A stretch of 64,000 bases of DNA. It comes from Puccinia triticina (lineage: Eukaryota; Basidiomycota; Pucciniomycetes; Pucciniales; Pucciniaceae). The translations under genes and the position numbers were made by a program. Positions within the stretch are counted from its first letter, which is position 1; each line of letters starts with the position of its first letter. The stretch lies in the NCBI RefSeq assembly GCF_026914185.1, contig NC_070568.1, positions 2,996,001-3,060,000 on the forward strand, in the 5' to 3' direction. This document shows, one piece after another, positions 22,671 to 33,624 of this stretch. Below the pieces are notes generated by a model, which had not been told where the DNA came from, did not search any database, and was given only the letters and a program-made list of their open reading frames with translations.

Positions 22671-23886
22671 CAGGAATCAGGATGCGAGTAGACGACTTAC
22701 CTGGCTGCCTGGCGACAACAAAGGCTTGAGGGCCCTGCCTCATTATTTGGATCCTTTGATCACGGCTCGGCGGGCGATGGCCAAGGTAATATAACCAAAC
22801 GCACCCGTCATGAAGCCAGTCATGACCCGGACGTCCCAACCGGAGCATAACGTACTGAGTAAAGGATGAAAGGGCTTCAGCTGGAAGACAATGCAGCTGA
22901 AGCAATATAAACTTAATATAAACAAATAACATTACATACCTTATGGGCTCAGCTTTGGCTGTCCGGAAGAACGAAGCGGGAATCGAATTCCTGCAGCTCA
23001 AGGCCGCAGAAGCAAGCTCGAGTTCAATCCTGAAGGCTGGTGACGGCGGCAGGAGGCGGCGAAATCGACGGATTGGCTCTGAGGCACTGAGTGCGCCTCA
23101 AAGGAATCCGCCCCGGGAGATGGAGGAGGTGGTCGGCGAAGTTGGCTTGTGAGTTGTTTGGAGGTCGTTTGGATCGAGAAGACGCCGGAAGGTCGCGAAG
23201 TTTGGTCCCATGCAGCTCGAGACTGCAGAAGCGAGCTCGAATTCGTTCCTGAGGCTAGCGGTGGTGGAGGCGAAGACAGCTTGATGAATCGTGGGCAACG
23301 AACTATGTGTCGGGAGGATTATCTATGATCCGAGTCGGACCTCAGGTATGGTCGGAGCCAAACACGATCGGCCGGCATCGCAGACGGGGGGATCAGACAG
23401 ACTGGACAGGTAGCGCGCGCCCCCGATCACTACTCGACAACAGAACGGGCGGGCGCGATCAACACAGAGCACCCGGGCCCATGGCCCGTTTACTCAGGAA
23501 CAGCGTACGGGTCCCCGATCAATACTCGTTGATCCGGGCTCGCGGCTTCAAGCGCGCGCACTCTGGAGCTCTAGCGCGGCAACTACGTACAACGGCGACA
23601 CGAAGTCACATGCTGCGGCGCTGCGCAACTGCGCAGCTGCGGACTGCGCGCAGCACTTTGACTCCCAGACATGAAAAATTTTCCAGCTCACAAAGCACCT
23701 CAAAAATCACAAAATCCAATTTTTGTGCAAACTTCACTCCATGGTACTCCAGCGACAAAAGAAAGCCAATATTCCAGAATTCTGGAATGACAGCTGTGCA
23801 AACTCAACTTTCAAGCTTTCAAAAATCTAAACGGGGCACTTTTTCACGGCGAATTGTCTGGGGACAGACAATAAGTTGGGGGAGAA
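22671..23886. other. Gypsy 3' non-coding region with degenerate direct repeat
   Basis: GC-rich region between the antisense gene and the 3' LTR. A block at about 22992-23057 (CAGCTCAAGGCCGCAGAAGC) recurs in diverged form at about 23214-23276 (CAGCTCGAGACTGCAGAAGC). No supported gene is seen. The polypurine tract closes the region at 23873-23886. Confidence 0.5.
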
Positions 23887-24560
23887 TGTGGTATACAAAA
23901 TGGGAAAAATCAAAAGTTTTTCTCTCATTTGCGTAATTAGTCATAGAATGCCTCATGGTACGACCATATGGACCCCAGAAATGGAATCTACGGCCAAATT
24001 ACCCCCTAGTCTCCACTGAAAGTGTAACTGTAGCCCCACTGCACTGGAAGTTAGACCCTCCGGACAACCTGTAGCACCCTGTTGACCCCTGTCACGCACC
24101 TCAAGCCACCTTTCCCTACTCCATGGTATCTCCACTGCATATATTATTTTGCCTTTGTTTTCTAGCTGCATGACATCATCCAGCACTGCCACTGCAGTCT
24201 GTGCCATTGTTCTCCGCATTCTAGAACTTTCACCTCCACTTTTGTTTGGTTTTATTGCATCACATGCCATTGTTCCCTGCATCATGCATGCACCCCTCGC
24301 ATAAATTGTACACAGCGCAGGCCAGCTAAAATCCCTCACTGGAGCTGCCCTGGAGCTAAAATCCCTCACATTTGTCTATATAAGGGGCTCTCTCCCCCTC
24401 ATTTGTAGCTCCTCAGTTTATTACTGATCAGTGATTCACTCACCACCTTGTACTCTCAACACTTACAACTATACTCATAACAACCCTTATATATCAATAA
24501 CAAATCTTTATAAAGTGTATTGAATAAACTCATCTTGAGCATTCACTCCTATCACCTAAT

Positions 24561-24594
<34 letters not shown>

Positions 24595-24684
24595 AGCTGG
24601 TAGTATAGAAGGGCAGAGCTTGCAACTCCTTCATCCCCTTCTCCATTCAGCAAAAGGGTTTCACAACCACTTTTGAGTCTTACA
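23887..24684 (+). repeat. 3' LTR of 11.4-kb gypsy element
   Basis: 798-bp copy of 13247-14044. It is preceded by AAGTTGGGGGAGAA and followed by ccgc. Confidence 0.93.
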
Positions 24685-24688
24685 CCGC

Positions 24689-25655
24689 AGATCAACAACA
24701 TGTACACCCCTGTTAGAATTATGTGAAAGGCCCATCTGAATTGGCATATTTCCCTAAAGAAGGCCAGTATCATCTAGAATTGAGCCAAAAAAGGATGAAA
24801 GTAGGGAGAAAATATGAGTCAAGTTAAGCTTGGAGGTTTGTGATCCCAGATTTCAGCTAGACATCCTGGCTTCTTAACATATATGAGCTTGTGAGTTGTT
24901 TTTGTGTTTCTTTGTTTTCCAATGTCTCCATGCACATGCTGCTCCATGCACATGCATGTGCTTTTTTCAAATTTCCACTTTGCCAATGTCACCTTTGTGT
25001 ACGCGCGTACATTAGGGTGACAGATCACTGGAGGGGCCTTTCACAGCTCCATTACAAGTAAAACTTGGTCAGAAAGCCATGAAAGCCCCCGCAAGTCACA
25101 TTTACATTGTGTGAAACCCCTTGTGAGCCTGTGTCTCTTATGTGACAGCAGGACACAAGAAAAATGGGTGGGCACTGTTTGGATTTCTTGGGATAAAGAA
25201 ATAACAAACAGTAAGAGAGAAAGAGAGAGAAAGAAAGAGATGATCTGAGAGATTATAATCAAGGTTCTTTTGACCTGTAGGTGGGAACTAACATCCACTA
25301 GCAATGCTACTCCTTAAGGGAGTGCTGCCAAGCTGTGCCAGAGATTGCAACAGCCTCTTCTCACAATGGAAACATGGAAGGTATCTGAATTAGACAAGTC
25401 TAATCAGCCACAATTTTTAGACTTCTCTGTGGATATTCAAGGTTCTTTAAAGGGAAACCTATGTGGTTTGTTACTGACAAAAACCACAGAAAAAGAAAGG
25501 ATATGAATTGATTTGATCCTTGAGAGTAGATGTCTAGAGGTATATGTACCTGTGATCAAAGAGGAGAGAAGCAAAAAAGAGAGGAGAGAAAGCAGTCAAA
25601 GAGACAGAGAGGAACTCCTCTGAGATAAGCAAGGTTCAATGAAAAGGGTACTAAC
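24689..25655 (-). mobile_element. Internal region of older LTR element (minus strand), copy 1
   Basis: The reverse complement matches, with gaps, 44842-44894 plus 46504-46800, so both belong to one LTR-element family. No intact gag or pol frame remains. The TA at 25434-25435 is the empty site matching the Tc1/mariner-type insertion at 44897-46501. About 170-190 bp near 25445-25615 is absent from the second copy. The 11.4-kb gypsy element cuts this copy on its left. Confidence 0.65.
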
Positions 25656-26074
25656 TGTCAATATTCCTGTGGGTAATACTGGGAGTGTAGTGGCCTTGTT
25701 CTGGTGATCCTGGGTTGTCTGGAGGTGTGGTTCTGGTCTGCTGAAGTCTGTAGATTCTCCTCAGGCAAGGGGGATCCTGACTTCGAAAATTTTCACAGTT
25801 TGCTTATGTAATTACATATGTACATGTGGTTTGGCGCGCCTGGTAGCGCTGACACGTCACAACTGCGCATGCGCGCCACAACTCAAGAACTCAGGGAAGG
25901 AGTAGAGTTACAGAGAATTGGTAAGTTGTAACTAGGTTTAAAATTGCATGAGGAAACAGAATATGAATTCAAAACAAGGATATCTCTTAAGATGAAAAAG
26001 ATATGAAGTAATTCATATGTAAAAAGTAGAAAAAGGCAGACTTTAGGTCAGCTGTGTTGACTCTAAGGCTGACA
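25656..26074 (-). repeat. LTR of older element family, copy 1 (419 bp)
   Basis: Read on the minus strand it starts TGTCAGCCTTAGAGTC and ends CAGGAATATTGACA. It matches the outer parts of 42988-44841. It contains GCGCATGCGCAGTTGTGACG, related to motifs in the second copy. Confidence 0.75.
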
Positions 26075-29000
26075 CCCCTTTGACATAGAGAAATTGATCA
26101 GCGGAAATTCACCATAAATGAGTAATAATTGGGCATTGATTAACTATTATTTCATTACAGGTTGTAATTAAGTTATCATTAGAAAATTGAATGGTTCTAT
26201 ACAACATTGCACAAGGTCCTGTGAAAATTTGGCATCACTTCTGACACACTTCCCATTGACTTATGAAGAATTTATCAATCATTTCCTAATCCACATCTGA
26301 CTCACATCAGACCCAGAACAACATAAAATTAGACTCTGGCACTCTCTGGAGAGTGCGTCAAAGTCTCCCCTGGTGTCTTGATCTCATCACATCTGTATGT
26401 TCCCTCCAGAGAAGTATTCTTGGTCAGATTGTGTGTAATCATGATTTCAGGGTGTGTAATTGTTAGAATTTCTGGTTTGACTCCTTTAATTTTCACCCTC
26501 AGAGGTTTTTGAAAAGAATGAAAATTCTGTGCTTGTTATATTTAGATCTGCTCAAGTGCAGTCTGAAACCCAAGGAAAACAAAAATCAATCTTGGGAACA
26601 TGAAAAGAATTGCAAAGACCTATAAGAGCATTTGCATTTGTAGGGTTAAATAATAAATTGCTGATTTTTGGCAACTTAACCCAACTGGCAATCACAGTGG
26701 TCCGGGCTAAATCCTGGGTCAACAAGCCCAAGCTTGATTTCAGGTTTGAGCTTGCTATATTTAGCAAGCCTAAACCTGAAATTTAACCTCAGGCTACGGC
26801 ATTTCTAATGTGAGCTAGCCTGCAGCTGACCCAACAAATGAGTCTGCCCGCCTTGGTCAGCTGACCTGCCCACAAACCCGGGATTGCTTAACCCAAGAAT
26901 TTAGCGAACAAATGTGAATGCTCTAAGACTTGATCCCATGGTAGGCAATGATAGCTTTGGCTACCTGGTAAAGGGTACCTCTAATTCTGTGATAACCTGT
27001 GGAATAGAAATATAGAATAAAGCTAAGTTAATCTGAATACTACTCTACAAGTTGCTAAAACTGTACCCCGTGGCATGGGAAGGTTGTAGAGCAAATACTA
27101 CCTGGTATGGCAGACCACTTGGATAGAAGATGGCGGCTAGAAGAGCGTGGATTAGCTGATAACTAAGAGGAAAATGAGCTTACCACAGACCAAGAATGGT
27201 CAAAGTAAGCTGGAGAAATAAGTAAAAGGGAGAGATTATAGGAGATAAGAAATGAATGTGATATCTAAAAGCCCCGGTTTTTATACACTTTACAGGATAC
27301 AAGAAAGTTTGGTGGGCTGGTTAAAAATAAACAAAGGGAGCTCTTTTTCACAGAAAGCTACATCAGATTAACTGGATCCACCTCTTGGAAATGGCCCTTC
27401 TGTGGGAGTACCTTAAATAAGACTATTTCAAGTCTAAAATATAAGAGTAAAGCTTATCTTTTTAGACTGGGGAAGAGATAAATCTTCCAAAGGGGGTTTA
27501 TCTTTTTTTCCAGACCATAACACAGTTTTCCAAGGCATCAAGTGACATGCAATAATACAAAGGCTCCTTTGTGATTTTTCATGTCAACTGGCAGCAGTTT
27601 CTTGAGTTTTTTTCACAGTGAAGGGCTGGCATAAACATACAGGGAAATGAGCACCCAAGCAACAGTGCAATAATTAGCTTAGTTGCACAGAATGTAAGCG
27701 GGCAATGTGGAAATTAAAATTTCACTTCTTTGGTAACTGTGCCAGCAACATATTTGACTTCATGTCACTTGCTTGTGGGCTGTGTTGGCAAAAGCATCAC
27801 TCATGAAAATGGAGGTCACAGGTTCAAGTCCTGAGGTTGCACTTTGGTTTCTGACAGTGGTACAAAGATTTCTCTTTTGTGTTTTACCACCTGTTTATAT
27901 AGGTTACCATAGACCATGTAAATATATTGAGAGTACATCTATAAACTTCTGGAAACAATTTCCACTTGATTCCTTTTGTGGAACAACAAATCACACTAAG
28001 TAGCTGAGGCTGTAAAGCAATGAAAAGTAACCATCAACCTGGATCATTGTTAGCCTTTTCCTGTTCCTCCAATTTGAAAATAGTTGGATCTGGTTGGCTC
28101 TTAAGGTTTAGGTTCTTTCCCTATTGAAATCTGAAGGCTGTGTAATCTTCAGACAAAAATAGAAGTAGAGGATCCTCATTGGGTCCAGTTTCTTGGATCA
28201 AACAATTATTGATAATTACGGTAAAGGGCTTATAATTATAAATTTTCACACTTAGTCTTACTCCTAACATAACCACCTTCTGTGTAATTCCAACAAGCTT
28301 GGATTAAACTGAATCGGTCTGTAATTCAATGTTAATCTGCCAGCTGATGGAAGGAAAGATGAGATCATAGGAGCCACTACACGAGTAGGGATTGGAGAAG
28401 CAAAGCTGGTATTATTGACAAACACAAACATGGATTTCCTGGAAGGACCGCGAGGGACCGCGCGATGGAGAATTTCCGTCAAGCCACATGTGCACGGCGG
28501 GATGCTTTTTTGTATGTACTGTATGCGAACTGGATCGCCGCCCCATGTTATCCAACAATCGGGTTAAGGGGGTCTCGGTCTGCAATGGAAGGATAGCCTG
28601 AGGCTTGTCGTCAGCTTCCTGCTGGAAAGGGCAACAAAATTCTGTGATCCCACACTCTTATGTAGCACTGGTGGCACTCCCTTAATGATCTGTACCCTTC
28701 TGTACCTCCTTCAAAGAATATACTTAGTTCAAGTGTTACATGCATGTAGTATGAACAATCAAGCCTTCACATGGATTGATGACTTGATGATCCTGGCAAA
28801 TGAGAGCTCAGTGACTTGTCAGCAGCCTGGCTTTCGGGTCCGCCTTCAATACATGTGCTTCACTAACTTACGACTGATGATTCTTTATGAATGCTCTCCA
28901 TTCCCCCCGAACTATTGCTTTGATTTAGCTGGCGATTTTTCCCAGTTTTCATTCGCTTAAGATAGCGTAATCGCTCTTTGATAGTAGCTTTTTCCACAAA

Positions 29001-29159
29001 GGCCGTCTCGGAACACCACCACAGGACGTGCAGTGAATAATAGTTTCTTGGATGCATGGTAATTTTCGACAGTGTTTTCCCAACAATAAGCCCTGATATC
29101 CATTTCCAGTCCCTCCCTCCTCAACCAATCTTTTACACCTACATAATACCTACCGAGAC
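26075..29159. other. Repeat-derived, gene-poor region upstream of phospholipase B copy B
   Basis: About 3 kb without a supported gene. It holds the 38-bp motif at 26338-26375 (inverted copy at 12844-12881) and a weak tRNA-like sequence near 27772-27843. The promoter of phospholipase B copy B should lie at the right end. Confidence 0.4.
27772..27843 (+). other. Weak tRNA-like sequence
   Basis: It contains a B-box match GGTTCAAGTCC (27822-27832) and an A-box-like TTGGCAAAAGC about 40 nt upstream. The T stem forms only four pairs (CAGG/CCTG) and no convincing acceptor or anticodon stem is seen. It is probably a tRNA-derived relic or chance match. Confidence 0.25.
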
Positions 29160-31675
29160 ATGGCACCATCTTTTTCATCAATCCTCTCCTTTTTTTTCAT
29201 ACTCCTAGTGCAGCACGCCGCCAAGGCTACCTCGCAAGTTTTGACTGCCAGCGTGGCTTCATACGCACCTCTCAGCATTGAATGTCCATCAAACCAAACG
29301 ATTTTGAGGCTAGCAGGTTCTCCGACTGGCAGAAATCAGACAATATCGCAGGGCGAGGCAGAATTTCGTAGAGGGCGGAAATCAGTTACAGCCCCACTAT
29401 GGCGGGATTTTTTCACCAACGGACCTGGCAAAGCGACTGGCTATCAATCCACTGCACTGTTATCCCAAAACCAGAACGATTGGCCGGTCCTGGGTATCGC
29501 ATGTTCTGGGGGTGGAATACGAGCGGCACTATATGCGGCGGGAGTCATGCAAGCACTGTTGGTAGAAGTTGTTTACATTTCTTGTTATCTTTTTTGCAAC
29601 AATACTCCAGCATGAGAGAAGGGTTCTGATGATCTTCAAGTTATTTTTTTTCATTTTGGTCCAGTGACTCAAGGACGAGTGCCAGTCCAATCCGTGGGGT
29701 GTTTCAGCTTTCGTCCTATATCACCGGTCTGAGTGGTGGCAGCTGGCTGGTGACGTCTGCGGCTGCAAACAATTACCCCATGGTATCCGAATTGGTCTCA
29801 GGATGGAAACTGGAGATGGACATGGTACAACCCGGAGGAATTAATGCTTTCAGAAACGCACAGTTTATCGATCAGATACATGATACTTCCAAAATAAAAA
29901 AAGATGCTGGCTACAATATCTCGTTGACTGATTTGTGGGGACGAGCACTGAGTTACCACTTTGCCCCAGGAACGACACCGGATAGTTAGTTTCAGGACAC
30001 AAGTGCTTTATCAACCTTCAAGACTGACGACTTACTTTTGTCGAAAATTGCATTGTTAGATTTTTACACGAATTCGCCATCTACGGCACATGGTGCGGGG
30101 GATCTTATTTCGGGGCTGCGCAACATGAGAACATTCCAAAAGTTCCAGGTGCCCCTTCCGATGGTAGTCAGTGATCACAAGCCATTGAACGAAACAGAAA
30201 TCAATTCTAGCTCCGTTCCAGTCTCGGGATCAACATATATTCCACTTTCAGCTCCGGTATATGAGTGTTCGCCATTCGAGTTTGGGAGCTTTGATCCGCA
30301 ATTGAGCGCTTTCATACCTTCGGAACTCTTGGGTACAAGTTTGAGTTCGGGAAAGCCCTTTATTCCTTCAAGTGTAAAAAAATCATCGAAACCTAGTGCC
30401 TATAAGAAATGCGTGCGAGGATTCGATCAATTGAGCTTCATCATGGGAAGTTCGGCCACAGTTGAGTACTTTGATCCAGGAGTCCACTTTTCCCCCTTCT
30501 AAAAATATTCATACTTCCATATTTTATCTCCATTTCTCCTCACGGAAACAAAACAGTTGTTTAACGCGGTAACAGGCGTGCCAGCAAAGTACAACGAAGT
30601 TTTCAAGAAAATGATCCAAAAGATTGCAGACACTGCTTTAGACCGGTCATTTACGGCTCGATATCCCAATCCATTCAGAGGTGTCAATGGCCCAATTAGT
30701 TTTGATCGATCGAATTCTGACGAGCTGGTGATCGTCGATGGCGGTAAGCCCAGTATAGTCATTCGGAAGTTTTATTCTGTGCCGTTCGTTTGATGACGGT
30801 TTCTTTGCTATATCTCTCGTGGTAGGCGAAAACGGCGAGAATATACCATTCAATCCTTTATTAGCTCCAGCAAGACAGGTGGATGTTATCTTAGCAGCGG
30901 ACGCCTCAGGTGATTCCAAATCAAGGTGAATGAGTTTACTCCCGATGTGAAGTTCCACCAAATTATCATTAACATAAACAAATCTGCTATTCTCCAATGT
31001 CACAGTAGCGTGATTGGAGCCGGTTGGCCGAATGGGAAAGGCATGATCAATACCTTCCTCCGAGTTCACAAGGTATTACCGCTCGGTACAGCTAATTTCC
31101 CACCTGTACCGCTCAATTCCACAGTTTGGGAAGAAAAAGGTCGGTAGATCAATCTCGAACTCTATGTAAACTGCAAAACGTATCCTTCAAGTTAAAATTT
31201 AAATTTCGTGTGGTGGTACTGGCAGGGTATGCTTCACGCCCGACGTTTTTTGGCTGCAACGTCTCAAGTCAGGAAGGGAATGGCGGATATCCATTAGTGA
31301 TTTATTTACCAAATAGCCAATCCCAGTCTGGCTATTTGACCAATACTTCAACGTTCAAACTTCAAGTTGAGTAGAAACATTTTTCAAGAGCTGTGCTCGC
31401 CGCCAGCATATTGCTAACAGGTTTTATGTCATTTGTAGTATTCGAAAGACGAGTCAAGCTCATTCCTTAATTCGGTCATGGACTCAACAACGAAGCCGAG
31501 AATCCAAAACAGAATAGACAAGGATTGGGCGACTTGTCTTTCGTGTGGATTGATCGATCGAGCAAGAAATAGATTAGGTATTACTCGTTCGACCTCATGC
31601 GAAAGCTGCTTCAAACGCTACTGTTACGCATATGATGCCAGTAAAGAAGACGCAGCCACAGCAGCACGTAACTAG
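29160..31675 (+). CDS. Secreted phospholipase B / lysophospholipase, copy B (8 exons, 638 aa)
   Basis: Paralogue of the gene at 8478-11031, same strand. Exons: 29160-29557, 29665-29984, 30060-30460, 30557-30743, 30826-30925, 31006-31139, 31226-31365, 31439-31675. All GT-AG, phases close to 638 codons. Signal sequence MAPSFSSILSFFFILLVQHA. Motifs: ACSGGGIRA (Ser about 116), GLSGGSW (nucleophile near Ser156), VDGGENGENIPF (Asp near 434). The C-terminus has the same cysteine pattern as copy A, then an alanine-rich tail (DAATAARN). Seven intron positions are shared with copy A; copy A has one more. All catalytic motifs are intact in both. The enzyme is expected in the secretory pathway or outside the cell. 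Confidence 0.93.
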
Positions 31676-33186
31676 CTAGTAGAAGAAATGAAAAAAATGA
31701 TAGAACACTCAGATTGAGGATAGAATTAGTACAAGACGCTCCAGGTTGACGCGTTGTCTCTGAGAACGATGTGATTTTATACATAGTCAGCTTGTTAATA
31801 TCTAGTCCTACTTGCGGGAGCGAAAAACGCGGGTATATCATTGTGAATCGTTCTACCAACAAACTTATTTTCAACATACATCTTTTTCCATTTATAAATA
31901 ACCCTAAATCCTTGAAAATTTGTTCACAAAGTGGGCAAGCAGGCTCCGTCGGATCAGCCCTGCGTCCCTCTCAGAATTATGAGCTTCAAAATTATGAGTT
32001 TTGTACGGAACTGGCTGGGTGACGAGAATGGCATGCGGGATCACTTCATGCTCGCAGCGATGTATACTGGCTACAAGCTCGTCTGCACAATGTGCCCAGT
32101 TTTCTGAAGTAGACCACCCACCCCCGGACTAGGAACTTCGTCTTTGAATCCGAAAAGATGCACCAATTGTCTGTCCAGGTGAAGTCTATCGCTCCAGTCC
32201 ACAGTACACATTTTGAAGACCAGCTTGCAGCCAGTATGGCAACGTCCGCAATTGGAACCGATCGCACAAAATCCCTCGCTCAGGAGAGACGTGCACTCGG
32301 GAAGGCTTAATAAGCGGTCTTATGTAGTGTTGACTTATTTTTCTTGCCCTTATGGCTGGAGTAGAAAGTGAGAAACGCGTACAGCTTGAGCCGCTGAGGT
32401 GCTCCTTGCGGCCGATTGCGTGTCCCACCGCAAATTTATATCGTCTCTATCCAAGATACATGCCACTATGTACTCACCGGACCCAACAGGTTCCAAACAG
32501 TTGAAGGCAAAAACTCACAGGGGCGGTCAGCAACAGATTCCAGAGTTTCTTATCTCCAAGCGCAGCCGTGTCGATTGGACTCGAAAACAGCACATCCTCA
32601 CAGTGCTGCTATGTGGGCTTTCTGCGGCCGCGAGGAGGTAGTGATTTATTACAGCCCCAGAATTCCCTTCGCTAAAAACAACGCTCAAATTCTGGGCGGC
32701 CAATATTGTGTGTACCATAGTAGTTGCGGAGGTTCTTTGGACAAAATACGGTGGATTGTAATATATGGCTTTCCAGTCGAGGGTGCAGTGTCCCAGCGAT
32801 GGCCTGTGTAGCTGAGGAGGAAGCTTTCAGGGAAGCCAGTGCCGAGTATGTAGAGTGCGGCCAATCGACCCCGCTTCACGGCATAATGGGTAGGCAACGG
32901 AACGAGGCCGACCATGGTTGACCAAGATGCTCGGTCCCAGTGGCTCCACGGGTGGTATTCGCCATCTGTACGAGTTTAGTGAGCATCTTAATGTTTACTA
33001 CTAGTATAAATATGTAGTGACTATCTTCGTGTTACATAAGTTTCTCTCATGTTAGGTGTCGTCTTATGGCGAACAAACACTCCGCCAGTCTCTTGAGGGT
33101 TCATCCGTCTACTAGTCTACGCCGAGTCGCAGTAATCCAGAGTCCTGTCCTCCCATTTCTCCCCAGCCTTCAACAGCCTCCTCGTC
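31676..33186. other. Intergenic region with degenerate minus-strand ORFs
   Basis: It contains minus-strand open stretches at about 32050-32950 that read like decayed exons (see separate entry) and nothing else I can support. The terminator of phospholipase B copy B is expected near 31700. Confidence 0.35.
32527..32960 (-). pseudogene. Possible decayed minus-strand gene, unidentified
   Basis: An open stretch on the minus strand (about 32960 down to 32685) reads smoothly: DGEYHPWSHWDRASWST, then MVGLVPLPTHYAVKRG, RLAALYILGTGFPESFLL and PSTGKPYITIHRILSKEPPQ, ending YWPPRI-stop. A second frame below it (from 32718 to 32527) contains INHYLLAAAESPHSS. The composition looks protein-like, but I do not recognise it and no splice model joins the pieces convincingly. 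Confidence 0.3.
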
Positions 33187-33194
33187 TATATAAA
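33187..33194 (+). promoter_or_regulatory. TATA box upstream of the 33.5-34.8 kb gene
   Basis: TATATAAA in a C- and T-rich region, about 340 bp before the ATG at 33530 and 440 bp before the in-frame ATG at 33625. The surrounding pyrimidine-rich sequence (cctcctcgtct) is duplicated about 125 bp downstream. Confidence 0.45.
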
Positions 33195-33624
33195 GTCGAA
33201 GCAATGCAGCTTGCTTTCCTCCCACTTCTCTGCTCAAGATTCCTCTTGTATACCTATTCGAACCCATCCAGCTCCATTTTCCCCCACCCGTCCTCAGCCT
33301 CCAGCAGCCTCCTCGTCTGCATCTAATCAAGACAATCCGGCCTCCCATCCTCCCAATTTACTCCTCCACTATTCTCCATCGCAATCGCTGCGCCTTTCCA
33401 ACTACCAATTTAAAATCCCAACACTCGATCCGCGTTTTCATCACTCCATCACTCGGATTAGTTACCTTATATTTAGTACTTCATTGAACCCTATAACTTC
33501 GAAGAGTTTTCCACCTCGTCACGACAATAATGGCAGCTATTGAAAGGAATGGTAAGCTTGCTATCGTAATATTCAACAGATTATCATCAGAAGATTGACG
33601 AGCCATGTGAAAATATGTTCAGCT

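Larger units (their letters stand above)
13247..24684 (+). mobile_element. 11.4-kb Ty3/gypsy element carrying an antisense gene
   Basis: Complete LTR retrotransposon with 798-bp LTRs at 13247-14044 and 23887-24684. By my reading the LTRs differ at only about four positions, indicating recent insertion. The ends are TGTGGTATAC and GAGTCTTACA. A 4-bp flank ccgc occurs at 13243-13246 and 24685-24688, a probable short target duplication. Layout: leader 14045-14635, gag-protease 14636-17137, RT-RNase H-integrase 17134-20689, then 3.2 kb of extra sequence before the 3' LTR. That extra sequence contains a spliced gene on the minus strand (22520-21136). A polypurine tract AAGTTGGGGGAGAA ends exactly at the 3' LTR (23873-23886). 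Confidence 0.93.

Noticed and set aside
22642..23001. Minus-strand frame upstream of the antisense gene as an extra first exon
   Set aside because: It lies upstream of the TATA box, and I found no splice that joins it in phase to the 22520 exon.
27772..27843. Functional tRNA gene
   Set aside because: B box matches, but acceptor and anticodon stems do not form; kept only as a weak tRNA-like relic.
33530..33552. Short first exon for the hypothetical gene at 33.6-34.8 kb
   Set aside because: The ATG and GTAAGC donor look good, but no acceptor gives the right phase for the long frame, so it was not included in the model.
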